Shown here in pieces: positions 38,601 through 48,665 of a stretch of DNA of 64,000 nucleotides (position 1 is the first letter of the stretch; each line of letters begins with the position of its first letter). Source of the stretch: Cymodocea nodosa. Its lineage: Eukaryota; Streptophyta; Magnoliopsida; Alismatales; Cymodoceaceae. The stretch spans positions 15,414,001 through 15,478,000 of the forward strand of contig CM072346.1 of the NCBI GenBank assembly GCA_036874045.1. The letters are read 5' to 3'. The notes under the pieces were generated by a model, which was given only the letters and a program-made list of their open reading frames with translations, ran no database searches and was not told the origin of the DNA. The position numbers and the translations under genes are program-made.

Positions 38601-41600
38601 ATACCTGAATTTCTATACTTGTGGGCTTTACAGTCTCATCTTTTATATTGTCTTTCTTTCTTTTCTCCAGAGATATCCGCAATCATGATAATAGTAAAAA
38701 GGAATGGACAGATGAAGAACTTAAAAAACTTTACGAGACTCATGAGAGTCTACTTGATTTAGTTTCACTGTTCTGTTATGTACCAAGAGCAAAGTATCTT
38801 CCTCTAGGTCCAACAAGGTACCAAATTTATCTGTTAAAATGAAAATTTTACAAGATCTTTATTTTCTTGCATGTGCTATTCGGATCACTCATTGAATATA
38901 ATGATAGTTGTCATAAATGTTTATGTACCCTGTGCAGTGCTGAACATTTGAAACTATAGTTTTGAGCCTTGGACAACTAACTTGATTCCTTTTTTACTTC
39001 AGCAAATTTATGTTTTACTCAATTTGGAGAACTTACATGGTGAAGAATTAATCAGCATGTTTAACGATGGAAGTATGTTAGAAGGTTTTCTCTCTTCTTG
39101 ACTTGCCATTCGGTCCACAACCCATATTTGTCAGCCACATTGCACCATCTGCAGTCTAAACAATGACGTTCTAAAGACAAAGTTTTGCAGTGTTGGTTGA
39201 GACAAACATCCATTGGTTGTTGAAATACCATTATGATACACACCAATGCACGATGCTTATTTAAAAATGCAAGTTTTTGTGAAGTTCTGCATATTTAGAA
39301 AGATAAAGCTTTAAAAATCCGTTGAATGTTTTACCAGATTCTATTGAAAAAGTTTCTACATATTTATATGACACCATCTATCTTTTAGTTAAATTTCTAG
39401 GATGCCAACAGATCATTGCATTATGATTGATACACAGTAATGTAAGATATTTAAAAACGTAAATTCTTGGTGAGCTTTTGTGAATGATGTTTTACAATAT
39501 TCTATTGAAAATTTTGCTGCATATTTGTATGACACTATCTATGGATCTTTTAGTTGCGTTTCTAGCATGTCATCAGGGTCTATTGAATCCTTTCATCTCA
39601 AAATACTGCATCGGAAACCTGTGATAGTCTCATTTTGAAGGTTCAAGGTATTCATAGGATCTTACAGTGAAAATAAAGAATAAAATACAGGGTGGCAGAT
39701 TTGGAATTGTGTCTTTTAAGGATATATGGAAGAGGGTTAATGCATTTTTTTTCTTTTAGAATCCATGTGCTAACAATAAATTACACATCCTCTAGTCTCA
39801 CTTTCTATTCTATTATCATCACAGTGCAAAATTAATTGACATCTACCGCAATCGCCACAATATAAGTTCATCTAGTGGTCTGAATGATCCTGCTGTTGCT
39901 ACTGGGATATCAGATCTTGCATATGAATTTCAAACAACAAACAAAGAGCCAGAAGCCATTGACCCTGAACTTGCCAATGCCTGGGCAGCAGGCTTGGAGG
40001 ATGGCTTGTGGGGCAATAATGCTCCTGCAATGGATAAGGTGAGAAACCTAGTTCAATCAGTTTGCATGATTCTTCATCAAGTTAAACTTGTGTTTGTGTC
40101 CATAAATTTTCAGGGAATTGCAATATGTATACTGATAGTGTTTGTCATATTCTAACAGTCAAACCTATTGGTTCTCTAAGAAAATATGTCTTTATATTTT
40201 TATTTTTCATAAACGGTAATGCTATGTCACTTGCATTGATGAGATTATGATAATTTTCTACAACGTTGATCTCCCATCATTATCTAGGTTACCTTGAAGT
40301 TCTGAGGAATTCTCCATTCACTGTATCCTGTACTGCAATTCATGGCATTTCCTAATTCCATGTGATCACTCATGGTTTTTGTGGTGTTCCTCTTTCCTTG
40401 AATATAATAATGCCATTATATTTGAAATATTTACGTTCTTAGAGGTTGATGTTATGTTGGTAACCAACATTAATAAAATCTACTATGAGAATTCCTTCTC
40501 TGTGATATCGTAAAATTTGAAGATGAAAAACTGCACTTTCCAACTTTCCTTTTATTTCGTTACATGTCAATACCTTTTTTTACTGTTTATTGGAGATGTT
40601 GATTCATGCTAGCACAATGTTTTTTATAGGTAAATGAATTCCTCTCTGGTGCTGGAACTGATGCTCCCGATGTAGAGGAGAACATCACCTCACGGCCATC
40701 GGCTACTTATGATGATATGTGGGCGAAAACAATTCTAGAATCATATGAACCAGAGGTAGCATGACAGTCGGATTTCTCTTTCCATTAACAAAAAACATCT
40801 TGCCCAGAACTCTTTGCTAGGCATTGTCTTTTTTTTTCTAGGATGATGACGGTAGGTCCTCTGGAGCATCTTCACCAGAGTCAACAGGCTCTATTGAGAG
40901 TTCAATTTCCTCACATTTTGGTGGTATGAACTACCCATCCTTGTTTAGTTCACGCCCAACAGGATATGGAGCTTCACAGCAGGTAATAGATGCATGACAT
41001 CCTTCAACTTTTTTAAAAAAAAATTTCCACCAGAAAATGGGTTATTGACTAGATAATTTTACATGGAGATTGAAGGACCAGAAGGATGGTAAAAATTATT
41101 CATTCCATCATGTTTAGTGTTTGAATTACTGCTTCTCTTTCTTACAAGTTAGGGCAATGACAACAATTAGCTTATATGGGAATTGAAAATAATTTGTATG
41201 CATGGCAAAATATGAATTGCTTGTATGGGATTGAGGATAGTGCATTGAAACACTAATTTTAACCCTCTCATATTTTTAAATGTAATGCAGCAAAAATGAT
41301 TTTTTTTGGACCTAACATTACTAATATATTTCTATGATCGAATGCTACACCTCATTTCTGCTGTTTAATATTATTGGAATTCTAAACTGGAAGTGGCTAA
41401 CGTAGACCTTGTACCGTCGCTGAGCAGGATAGTAGATATACGCCAGGAGCAAGCAGGTTTGGCAACAGTTCTATGGACTCTTCAAAAACCTATGAGGACA
41501 CGGGATCACCAGTGAGCGCTTGGATTGGATTTGTTGTCTACGCTTTTTGGATTACTTGAATATATATATATTTCACTCTTAAACACGAACGTTTCTCAGA

Positions 41601-42112
41601 TAAGAGAAGAATACCCATCGTACTCAACATCGTCAATGCAGAGACTGGACTCCTTTGAGAATCCTATGGCTGGACGTGGAAACCAAAGCTTTACATCAGG
41701 AAATGCGGAGGATGAGACTGGGAACCCGCAATTTGGAAAGGCATTGTACGATTTCACTGCTGGTGGTGACGATGAGGTACACTACGATCCAAGTTTTCAT
41801 TATTTTTTCTTATGATATTGCTGCATGGTTATGCGATACACACGTTCAACTCTATCAGGAATCGATTATGCTCATAAATCTTCCTTTGCAGTTGAGCTTG
41901 AATGCTGGAGAAGAAGTTGAGATTGATTATGAAATAGATGGCTGGTACCACGTAAGTGCATGTTGCGTTCTTGCATTGCATTATCAATCTAGAAACACGA
42001 GTGCTGAACCTACCAATTAATGCACGACTGACTGCTACAGGTCAAGAAAAAGCGGCCTGGTGTCGACGGAAAAATGGCTGGATTGGTCCCTGTTCTGTAC
42101 GTCAGTGATTGA
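23643..42112 (+). CDS. TASH3: TASH3, SH3-domain subunit of the TPLATE endocytic adaptor complex
   Basis: Large subunit of the plant TPLATE (TSET) complex for clathrin-mediated endocytosis at the plasma membrane. The 26 exons join in phase to 1214 aa (Arabidopsis TASH3 is about 1200): 23643-23918, 24478-24537, 24629-24721, 25540-25768, 26463-26566, 26729-26791, 30855-30955, 31194-31288, 31509-31529, 32780-32875, 33026-33146, 33280-33468, 33563-33753, 34686-34960, 35235-35336, 37764-37940, 38045-38233, 38347-38588, 38671-38817, 39825-40038, 40630-40755, 40842-40982, 41428-41511, 41600-41776, 41892-41951, 42041-42112. The body is an adaptin-like helical solenoid, followed by an acidic disordered stretch (about 970-1150) and a C-terminal SH3 domain (about 1155-1214: ALYDF, GEEVEI, GWYHVKK, GLVPVLYV) split over three exons. 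Exon 9 is only 21 nt. The start was chosen because MSSGQESSGGG precedes the conserved TTLMDLITSDPT; the frame is open upstream to 23487. Confidence 0.93.
27926..28200 (-). mobile_element. LINE 3'-end remnant in TASH3 intron 6
   Basis: Related to the remnant at 20.8-21.3 kb and in the same orientation (minus). It shares the ACAATAACAACAA edge, the TCATAACCCTATAATGTAG-type box and the following AT-rich stretch. On the minus strand, pieces such as KEVKKDLKLL correspond to the K-T-W-x-E-V-x-x-D-L-x-x-L tail of plant LINE proteins. It is heavily mutated and inactive. Boundaries are approximate. Confidence 0.55.
28291..28975. repeat. Tandem duplication of about 345 bp in TASH3 intron 6
   Basis: Two adjacent diverged copies: about 28291-28632 and about 28637-28975. 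Both begin with TTTTTTAATAAAC followed by CATCAAATTCATTTATTTAATG and then share CCCACTACGG, ATGTCAAGCATAGA, CCAACACACCT and a final TCAATGACTC...TAGACA segment in the same order. Small indels separate them. No coding content is evident. The origin of the unit is unknown. Confidence 0.8.
29272..29628. repeat. Imperfect direct repeat in TASH3 intron 6
   Basis: A segment of about 55-60 bp occurs twice, around 29272-29332 and around 29575-29628. Both start TTGGACACA and share ATTTC and ACCATGTGCCAAGAATAA. The spacing is about 303 bp. It suggests another local duplication or two decayed copies of one element. Confidence 0.65.
35960..36290 (+). mobile_element. Degenerate LINE reverse-transcriptase fragment in TASH3 intron 15
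   Basis: On the plus strand, a broken frame reads LSRWASRFLSSGGKL, like the plant L1-type W-x-x-x-x-LSxGGKLxLI motif downstream of the RT core. After a frame change, HLVVWSKVY-PKWKGGFRI follows, like the family's HLVxWxxVCxPKxxGGLGI block. These two blocks occur in that order in plant L1 LINEs. Stops and frameshifts show it is dead. It lies sense-oriented within the 2.4-kb intron. Confidence 0.6.
39320..39577. repeat. Diverged direct repeat in TASH3 intron 19
   Basis: Two copies of about 92-96 bp (39320-39411 and 39482-39577) share TTCTATTGAAAA, CATATTT-TATGACAC-ATCTAT, CTTTTAGTT and TTTCTAG in the same order, about 162 bp apart. They are non-coding. Confidence 0.7.
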
Positions 42113-42683
42113 TGATGATGGTTCTCAGGCAGCATTCTTTGTAAAGTCGAAACTCAGTGTTTGCCCTAGCATTAGCATTCATGTTTTCTCCAGCTCTTAC
42201 CGGGGTGGTATCAACTTATCTTCGGCCATGCCACGTGAGTGATCGATCACTCAATGCCAATATCACCGCTCCCTCATTCCTTCTTCCATTCACGGCTATT
42301 TCTGTATGAAGTCCTTGTACATGTAGTATCTATTCTACATACAATTTTTGGGTTAAGTTTTGTATGTAGTATAGCAAATTTTTTGTGGGGTTTTGTTCTA
42401 ATTAAGATGATTAAAACCTTAAATTTTGGTCATCGTGATTCAAGTACATTCAAAACTCAACTATGCATGTAACCATACTACAATCGCCAACCGAAGGGGA
42501 ACCGTCGTTGGAGAAAAAAGAAGAAATCAGAGAGTCGATCACCGCACATCTGCTTATCATTTGAGGGTACGTGGTTTGTACGAAGAACATCATCTGCTGA
42601 GTTACAAAGTGAAGCTACAAACATTAGTGAAAGGTGACAACACACTTGGAGCGAGAGGGCAGCGTTCGTCGGTCGATGGATCT
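42113..42683. other. Convergent intergenic region TASH3/DET2
   Basis: Holds the 3' UTRs of the plus-strand TASH3 gene and the minus-strand DET2 gene. It is AT-rich around 42300-42470. Nothing else is recognised. Confidence 0.6.
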
Positions 42684-43496
42684 TCAGAAGATGAAGGGGA
42701 CGACGGCCTTCCTGGCCTTTGGGTAGTCCTCCCCGAACTTGTCCACGTACCACCTTCTGTTGGCCACCGCCCTGGGGATGAGATTGGAGCAGGTGGAGAG
42801 GAAGAAACCCAGCGCCGCCGGAGTCCAGCTCATGATGCCCCACCCCAGCCACTCGGCCATCTCCCCCATGTAGTTGGGGCACGCCACCGCCTCGAACCAC
42901 CCGCCCCTCGGGATCTTGTACCCTCCGCCGCCCTCCCTCTTCAGCCGCAGCAGCTCCATGTCGGACGTCACGTTCACCCACATCCCCCACCCGAACACCG
43001 CCAGCCCGACCAGGACTCGGGTCGCGACCCCGGCCGACGGCCCAACACCACCGTAGTCGGAGAAGTGGGAGACGGAGCGGGTCTGAACGTAGGAGTTGAG
43101 GAGGTTGAAGGCGAAGGCCATGAGGACGACGGTGAGAGGGAGGGGCTTGTGGATGTTGTTCTTGACGTTGGCGTTGTTTTGACGTTGGAGACGTAGGGGA
43201 AAGAGGAGGGTGCGGTGGATGTAGTGGAGGAGGAAGGTGGAGATGAGGAGGAGGGAGAGAGGATGGGAGCGGTGGCGGCCGCGGGGGTACAGGAGGAGGG
43301 TGAGCCATAGGGTTGGGGACTCCATCAGGAACCAGGCCACCGGGGCCGGGATGGTGGGCCCGTAGCCGGGGCGGAGGTGTTTGCCGTAGGGCGCCGTCAG
43401 GAACTGGAGGGAGACGACGCTCAGGGGGCACATAACGTACAGGCCCAGCAGGAACATGGAGTAGAAGAATGCTTCGCCTTCCGCCGCCGCCTCCAT
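42684..43496 (-). CDS. DET2: Steroid 5-alpha-reductase DET2
   Basis: Reduces the delta-4 double bond of campestenone-type intermediates with NADPH in brassinosteroid synthesis, as a polytopic ER membrane protein. Single exon, 270 aa (Arabidopsis DET2 is 262), intronless as usual. Hydrophobic helices run through the protein. The C-terminal steroid dehydrogenase domain (about residues 115-270) shows FNLLNSYVQTR, the GMWVNVTSDMELLRLKR loop, GGWFEAVACPNYMGEMAEW and the family terminus WYVDKFGEDYPKARKAVVPF. The conserved acidic and Asn/Tyr positions of the NADPH-binding segment are present. It is very GC-rich, which opens long shadow frames on both strands. Its 3' end faces TASH3, and the MEE59-like gene lies 480 bp upstream on the same strand. 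Confidence 0.93.
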   Translation of the reverse strand: MEAAAEGEAFFYSMFLLGLYVMCPLSVVSLQFLTAPYGKHLRPGYGPTIPAPVAWFLMESPTLWLTLLLYPRGRHRSHPLSLLLISTFLLHYIHRTLLFPLRLQRQNNANVKNNIHKPLPLTVVLMAFAFNLLNSYVQTRSVSHFSDYGGVGPSAGVATRVLVGLAVFGWGMWVNVTSDMELLRLKREGGGGYKIPRGGWFEAVACPNYMGEMAEWLGWGIMSWTPAALGFFLSTCSNLIPRAVANRRWYVDKFGEDYPKARKAVVPFIF

Positions 43497-43610
43497 CGCT
43501 GCCCTCGCTTTCTCCTTTGCCTCTCCGTTCCGCTCTCTCTACCGAACAATAATATGTATCTACCTGTGTGGGGTAGTAGGTATTACAGCCTAGTTTTATT
43601 GTTATTAGTC

Positions 43611-43650
43611 CTCTCTCTCTCTCTCTCTATCTAAATATATATATAATATG
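43611..43650. repeat. CT microsatellite followed by TA-rich run
   Basis: A (CT)n run of about 18 bp at 43611-43628, then an AT/TA-rich run to about 43650, lies about 115 bp upstream of the DET2 start. Read on the DET2 strand it is a GA tract in the promoter or leader. Confidence 0.85.
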
Positions 43651-43831
43651 TATATAGTGTGATTTCAACGTCCCGATGGATGAATTCCAAGGACATGAGA
43701 TGCACCGGGTTATTCGTATGCAATGGATACCAGTCCAAAGCGCCCTTAATTCGGGTCACACATACATTTCTCTCTTGACCTCTAACGACAAGCCTTCCAG
43801 ATGATGATGAAGTGACACAAACAAATTATTT

Positions 43832-43858
43832 GATAGATAGATAGATAGATAGATAGAG
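43832..43858. repeat. GATA tetranucleotide microsatellite
   Basis: About six and a half GATA units in a row, between DET2 and the MEE59-like gene. Confidence 0.9.
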
Positions 43859-43974
43859 ATACATTGTTGGATACAAGAACAAAGCTTATTCGGAGATGCG
43901 TGAAGTGGTGCCGTGTATGTATGCAGCAGAGTCGTCGCCTCCAAACCACAACCCTTTGGAAGGTGGGTAGGATG

Positions 43975-44746
43975 TCAGATGTCGCTCCTGTTGGGCTTGT
44001 CTGAAGCAGCGGGAATATTCACCTGGACGCACAGCACAAGTTCCTTGCAATTCAAGAGAAAGAAGAAGAACGATAAATAATAGAGGAACAAGTACTAGCA
44101 GTGGTAGTAGTGCTCACGGAGTCGTCCGATGGAGTCCATTCGTTGGTCGCAGGGTTGCCCTTGGAGGATGGACGACGGCCACAGCCGCAGCCGTCGGTGG
44201 TGGTCTTCCCGGAGTCCAGGTCGAAGCAGTCGCCACCGGAGTTCACCTTGATGAAGCCCGTGCCGGTCTGTCACCGGTGGTGAAGACGTCGTCAATCGCG
44301 GCACGCATAGACATGGATCAAAATTAATCTCGTGATCAAGCGTTTGTCACATCACATACCCTGTGGTGTTGCTTGTCCACGCCGTTGAGGTCCTGGTAGT
44401 ACTCCGTCTCCACGTACTCCGCCTCCGGTTCGGGAGATTCGCACACCAACGTCTGCGAACAGAGAAAACAGAAGTCTAACAACGTAGCCAGAACGAGCCA
44501 ACAAAGGAAAAGGCAGTTGTGCCAGACCTCAGGGTGGGACTCGAGGTCCCGGAACTTGCGGAGCTCCGGGATGGAGCTGGCGTTGGAGGGCGGGATCTGG
44601 TCAGTGTAAGTGGAGGAGTAGTCGCTGCGTTGTGGCTTCGTGTGGCGCTTGGGGACGACTCCATCGAAGTACTCCCTCGCCGCCGCCTCTCTCATGGCCT
44701 CCTCCTCCGGCGTCAGGTGTTTGTCGCTCCGATCTGGCTTCATCAT
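43975..44746 (-). CDS. MEE59-like small conserved plant protein
   Basis: Function unknown. Four exons join in phase 0 at every junction: 44746-44528, 44452-44360, 44267-44118 and 44022-43975, giving 169 aa. Conserved blocks: LTPEEEAMREAAAREYFDG near the N terminus, VPKRHTKPQRSDYSS (about 31-45), IPELRKF, YVETEYYQDLNGVDKQHH, TGTGFIKV, GNPATNEWTPS and a basic C-terminal end SDKPNRSDI. These match the Arabidopsis protein I recall as MEE59 (At4g37300, maternal effect embryo arrest 59). There is no signal peptide or membrane segment, and the protein is polar and probably largely disordered. The ATG is the first of a MetMet pair. The gene model is strong; the MEE59 name rests on memory. Confidence 0.8.
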
Positions 44747-45497
44747 CTCGCTCTCTCGATGTCGTCGTTCCTTTTCTCCCTTTTCTTCTTCTTACTCACG
44801 ATTACACACACTTAAGAAAAAAATCTGCGGATAAGGAGGAGATATTTTTGAGACGTAATCCAACACCTACGAGTCAATGTGTTTGGTACGAGCGTGACCC
44901 ATCATTTACCGACCAACGGTCATCGAAATATCTGATTTTTATGGTGGAAAATCAGAATTACAAGCGAAGGGGGAACTCCATCCATATCCCTATTTCATTT
45001 CGCATCCAATTTTTTCCCAAAAACACAGGTGATTTCTTTACGTTCCCTGAAAGTTCTCTTGCTCCAGTTGTAATCTTAGAACACTTCCATTAACAGTTAC
45101 CTTATGTATGTTGGACCTGATTCTGTCAGCTCTTGTTTCTGTATTAGTAAGAGTAAGTTGGCCATCCAATCTGTCGTGAGACGCATGAAACCACAAACTT
45201 GTGGGTCGCATGATTGGGGAATTTGTACCATATAAAAACTTAAAAAGTTTGGGTATCACAAATAGCATTATTCTCTTTGGCAGCGGATTGGTGACCTTAT
45301 TCCTAAAAACAGAATTACGAGTCTAATTATCAGAATCGCAAATTGAGATCATTTGATTGTTGCTGTGACGTAAGCTTTGACAAAAAGAAAAATTTTCCAA
45401 ATCCAAAACCAAAACCAAAACCAAAACCAAATAGAAGACAAACCATCCTCCAACTTCTCTTATTGATTCAGCATTACCGATTCCTGAGTCGTGTAAA
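44747..45497. other. MEE59-like promoter and UCP 3' flank
   Basis: About 750 bp between two minus-strand genes. It contains a CCAAAA hexamer repeat close to the UCP 3' end. No coding exon is recognised. Confidence 0.55.
45403..45431. repeat. CCAAAA hexamer microsatellite
   Basis: About five CCAAAA units in a row, 70-95 bp beyond the UCP stop codon and probably within its 3' UTR (TTTTGG on the sense strand). Confidence 0.85.
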
Positions 45498-48036
45498 TTA
45501 GTTCCGGATAAATAACTTCTTGACCTGTGAGCGAAACAGAAATATGCGAAACTGCATCAATACGTTATGCAAAAGAAAATAAAAGGAATTCTGCATGTAT
45601 GGTTCTTAATGGGAACGAACAAGAAAGTTTTTGTTCAAAGAGAAGACAAATGGTTCAGGATTTGAACTGTTTCAGGTCTTCATATTGCAACTAGAATCAG
45701 TTCAATGTACCATAAATAAATAAATTTTCTGCCTTCTACTTTGCTACCTGTGACATTTATAAAAGCAAACACCAAACTAAAAAGTACAACAATTATACCT
45801 GTTCCAAAGTCAAAAACATGATCACGTTCCATGATCCTAGACGACCAAAATTAGGAATAAAGCCCTTGTAAAAAGCGAAAGGTCCCTGTCAAATGAAAGT
45901 AAAAGTTAGTTAATAAGTAATCCAATATATGAATGGTACAACTAGCATGCATCAAATATAAATACCGATCCCACTCGATAGAATTTTCAAAAATATTTCA
46001 GTATTTTCCCAACACTAACTACAACAGAAAAGTACAGTAAACAAAATCTTAAAGCCTTAACAAATAGTTAATGGTGAAAACCGCAAGTGAATGCCTGTAG
46101 CAACAAGAATGGTGCTACCACTTTATCAAACTTCCATGGTTATATTATTTGTGGAAAAGGAGAACGTTCTTTACACCTTTGAAATATAAACGTATATTCG
46201 GTTGAACAATCAGTTATTTACTTGACATTAACATTAATCAATAAGACGAGGAAAATCCATTACATCATTTTTCAACGTCTTGAAAAAGCAATCAAGTGTG
46301 CTTTTGTAGGCTGCATCCCCCATCATTCTTGATTTAACCTGCAATTTGCAAAAAAATAAAATAAAATTTATGTTTTGTTGCCATTGAGGGCTATTACTGA
46401 AAGTGAGACAATCAATTTCAATTGGATAAAAATTCAGTATCAAATGAACAATAAGGAAGCCATTTATTATCAGAAAGAGGAGATAAACCTTTTCAGGGAT
46501 GCAGTATAAAAATGGAAAGCACGTAGTTGCTTTACATTGATATGGCAATTTATGAGTTCATAAAGAAAGGTCGGGTCCCACACCATCCAATAATCACGCT
46601 GAAAAGAGATCACTGCAGGAGAAGCAACACTTACCACATCAACAGGGGAACCAATGCAGACAGCAAAGAAGCCCGCACCTAGACCAGCTAAAAGATGGGT
46701 AAATACATTATCTGAGAAGCCTGGGATTTTCAGAATTGTCTGCATAGGGGATCACAATAAATTTTTTCTTTTGATAGTAGAGTCATATTTAATATAAAAG
46801 GCATAAGAAGACAGCAGATATGAGAACCAAGAGAGCTCGAAATGAGTGAAATGAAATTACTGGACATTAACCTGCTTCACTTGATCGTAGCTGGCCAATT
46901 CAGCAGCATTTATAATTGCATTACGAGCAATATTAGGGCCAATCCCAGTCCACAAAGCAGAAAATCCTTCCTGGATCTCATATGTGAGGAATCTATTCAT
47001 TCCACAATGCATAATACTAAACCAAAGTGGTAAAGTTAGCAACTAGATAATAACCTGTCTAACTATCGTGGAATAGGCATTTAGTGCACCTGAATAACGC
47101 CTTCGTGCACCCGCCGGTAGTTTACCTTCAGCTTGAAGTCGAACCTTGACTAGATCAGTAGGATTCGCGAATGCAATTGCAATGGCACCTGGTTGATCAC
47201 GTGTTTCTTTGTTCTTAGCGTGTTAAGTAGAAAAGGCAAGTGAAAAATGAATCTGTAATATCACACAATACGGTAGATTTATCCAAACAAGCAGAAAGAC
47301 ACAACATTTCAAAATCCAACAGCGGGTGTTCAAGCTCAAGCAAAAACGTTACAGTTTCAAAAAAAATCACCACTGTTGAAGTGTTTTCACCTGTTGCGAG
47401 TCCAGCAAGTATTTTCTTGGGAAGAGGAACATCTCCAGCAAAACCATCACCAACAAAGAGGGTCTTCACCTATCCATTGTTGCATTTTCAACAAAGGCAT
47501 CGATCAGCTGATAACTCGATCAGGAAAAGGCCACGGGGCCAAACATTCAATTGCCGACATAACCGAAGACCGCATCTTACAGGGTCGTAGAGGCCAATTC
47601 TGAGTCCTCCGTAAAGGCACTGGCGATGCAATCCAGGGACAATCCCTTTCCATAACGCGCATAGCCCTTCTTCCCTAGCAATGGTGGCAACGGTACCTAA
47701 CATTCCTCTGTACTTTGGCAAAGAAGCAACTCTATCTCCATGCACAGTAGCATCTCCAGCTACAGCTGCTGCTGCTCCTGTTTTCTTCTGGAGCTGCAGC
47801 CTGACTTTGGCAGTGTCAAGAGGAATGGTGCATAGCTGCGAGACGGAATAAACCCACACCCACGTCACAAAACCTCTGGGAGAAAGGAAACAACTTGAAG
47901 ATGGAGAAAGGTGAAGTTGGAGGCGGATAAGGTGATGTTGGAGGCGTACCTCGGCGAAGCAGGCGGCGAAGGCGCTGCTGGCGAATCTTCCGGCGAAGGA
48001 GATGTTGGTGCTGGAGGCGGCGTTGTCTCCCCCCAT
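45498..48036 (-). CDS. UCP1: Mitochondrial uncoupling protein (plant UCP1/PUMP type)
   Basis: Mitochondrial carrier of the inner membrane. Plant UCP1 dissipates the proton gradient, and family members also exchange aspartate, glutamate and dicarboxylates, linked to photorespiration. Nine exons join in phase: 48036-47950, 47835-47581, 47469-47391, 47188-47055, 46970-46872, 46739-46635, 46338-46264, 45885-45799 and 45524-45498, giving 315 aa (Arabidopsis UCP1 is 306). The three carrier repeats each show Px[DE]xx[KR]: PLDTAK (34-39), PTDLVK (150-155) and PVDVVK (250-255). The first matrix loop holds an Ala-rich insert (about residues 45-55) that accounts for the extra length. A minimal last exon encodes only VKKLFIRN and the stop. 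It diverges from WLIM2, with about 630 bp between the starts. UCP1 rather than UCP2 is likely but not proven. Confidence 0.92.
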
Positions 48037-48665
48037 CGTTCCTCGGGGCTGGAATGGAAGGAGAGCGAGGATGAAGCGAGAGATCTAGGGTTTAGCGGTA
48101 GAAGACAAATAGATTCGAAGCATTTGGCGCCATAACAAATCTGCTTTTCTTTCCCAAGATCTGAATCTGAGAGCGAATGGAATGCAGCGTATTCCGAAGG
48201 CCTGAACGAGAGGGAAACTAGTCAAGACGGCAATTTTGTTTTTCACTCTTTTATTTTTTTAAAAAAACTCCACCCAAAGTTTACGCTTTTTTTATAATAA
48301 ATGAATTTTTTATTTAAGTTTAAACCAAAATAAGCAGACAGAGATCCAACCACCATGAAGGGGGAGGAAGAGGTCAATAATGAGGTTAGATTCAGAAAAG
48401 GGCAGAGGTCAATGATGTGGATAATGAAGGAAGCATACGACTCCAGCACGCAAGGTTGGTGGTGAGCTTGGTACGACGGTAATCACTCTCTAACATCTGC
48501 ATCAGCTTTTCCTCCTCTTCTCTTTACTAGTTTACTTCTACCACATATTTCCCATCCGGCATCTTCCCCCTTTTTTTGGGCTTCTGAACCGATCCGCCCA
48601 TCCAGGGTGGAGGGGGGGGGGAGATCGGATCGATTTTTGTTGCCTGTAGTAGCGGCAGGCAGAAG
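48037..48665. promoter_or_regulatory. Divergent promoter between UCP and WLIM2
   Basis: About 630 bp between opposite start codons. A telo-box-like CTAGGGTTT lies near 48087-48096, close to the UCP start and so probably in its leader. AT-rich DNA around 48240-48330 is a candidate core-promoter area. Shared regulation is inference. Confidence 0.5.

Larger units (their letters stand above)
43497..43974. other. DET2 promoter and MEE59-like 3' flank
   Basis: About 480 bp between two minus-strand genes, so the DET2 promoter is short or reaches into the neighbouring gene. It contains CT, TA and GATA microsatellites. Confidence 0.55.

Noticed and set aside
41655..42020. 121-codon frame overlapping the end of TASH3
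   Set aside because: Out of frame with the SH3-coding exons and runs through an intron.
42426..43196. 256-codon plus-strand frame antisense to DET2
   Set aside because: It lies opposite the very GC-rich DET2 coding exon and translates to low-complexity Gly/Arg/His sequence without domain features; it is a shadow frame.
42478..43431. 317-codon minus-strand frame, longer than DET2 itself
   Set aside because: It overlaps DET2 in another frame, is Pro/Arg/His-rich and has no family match. DET2 in the correct frame has clear homology.
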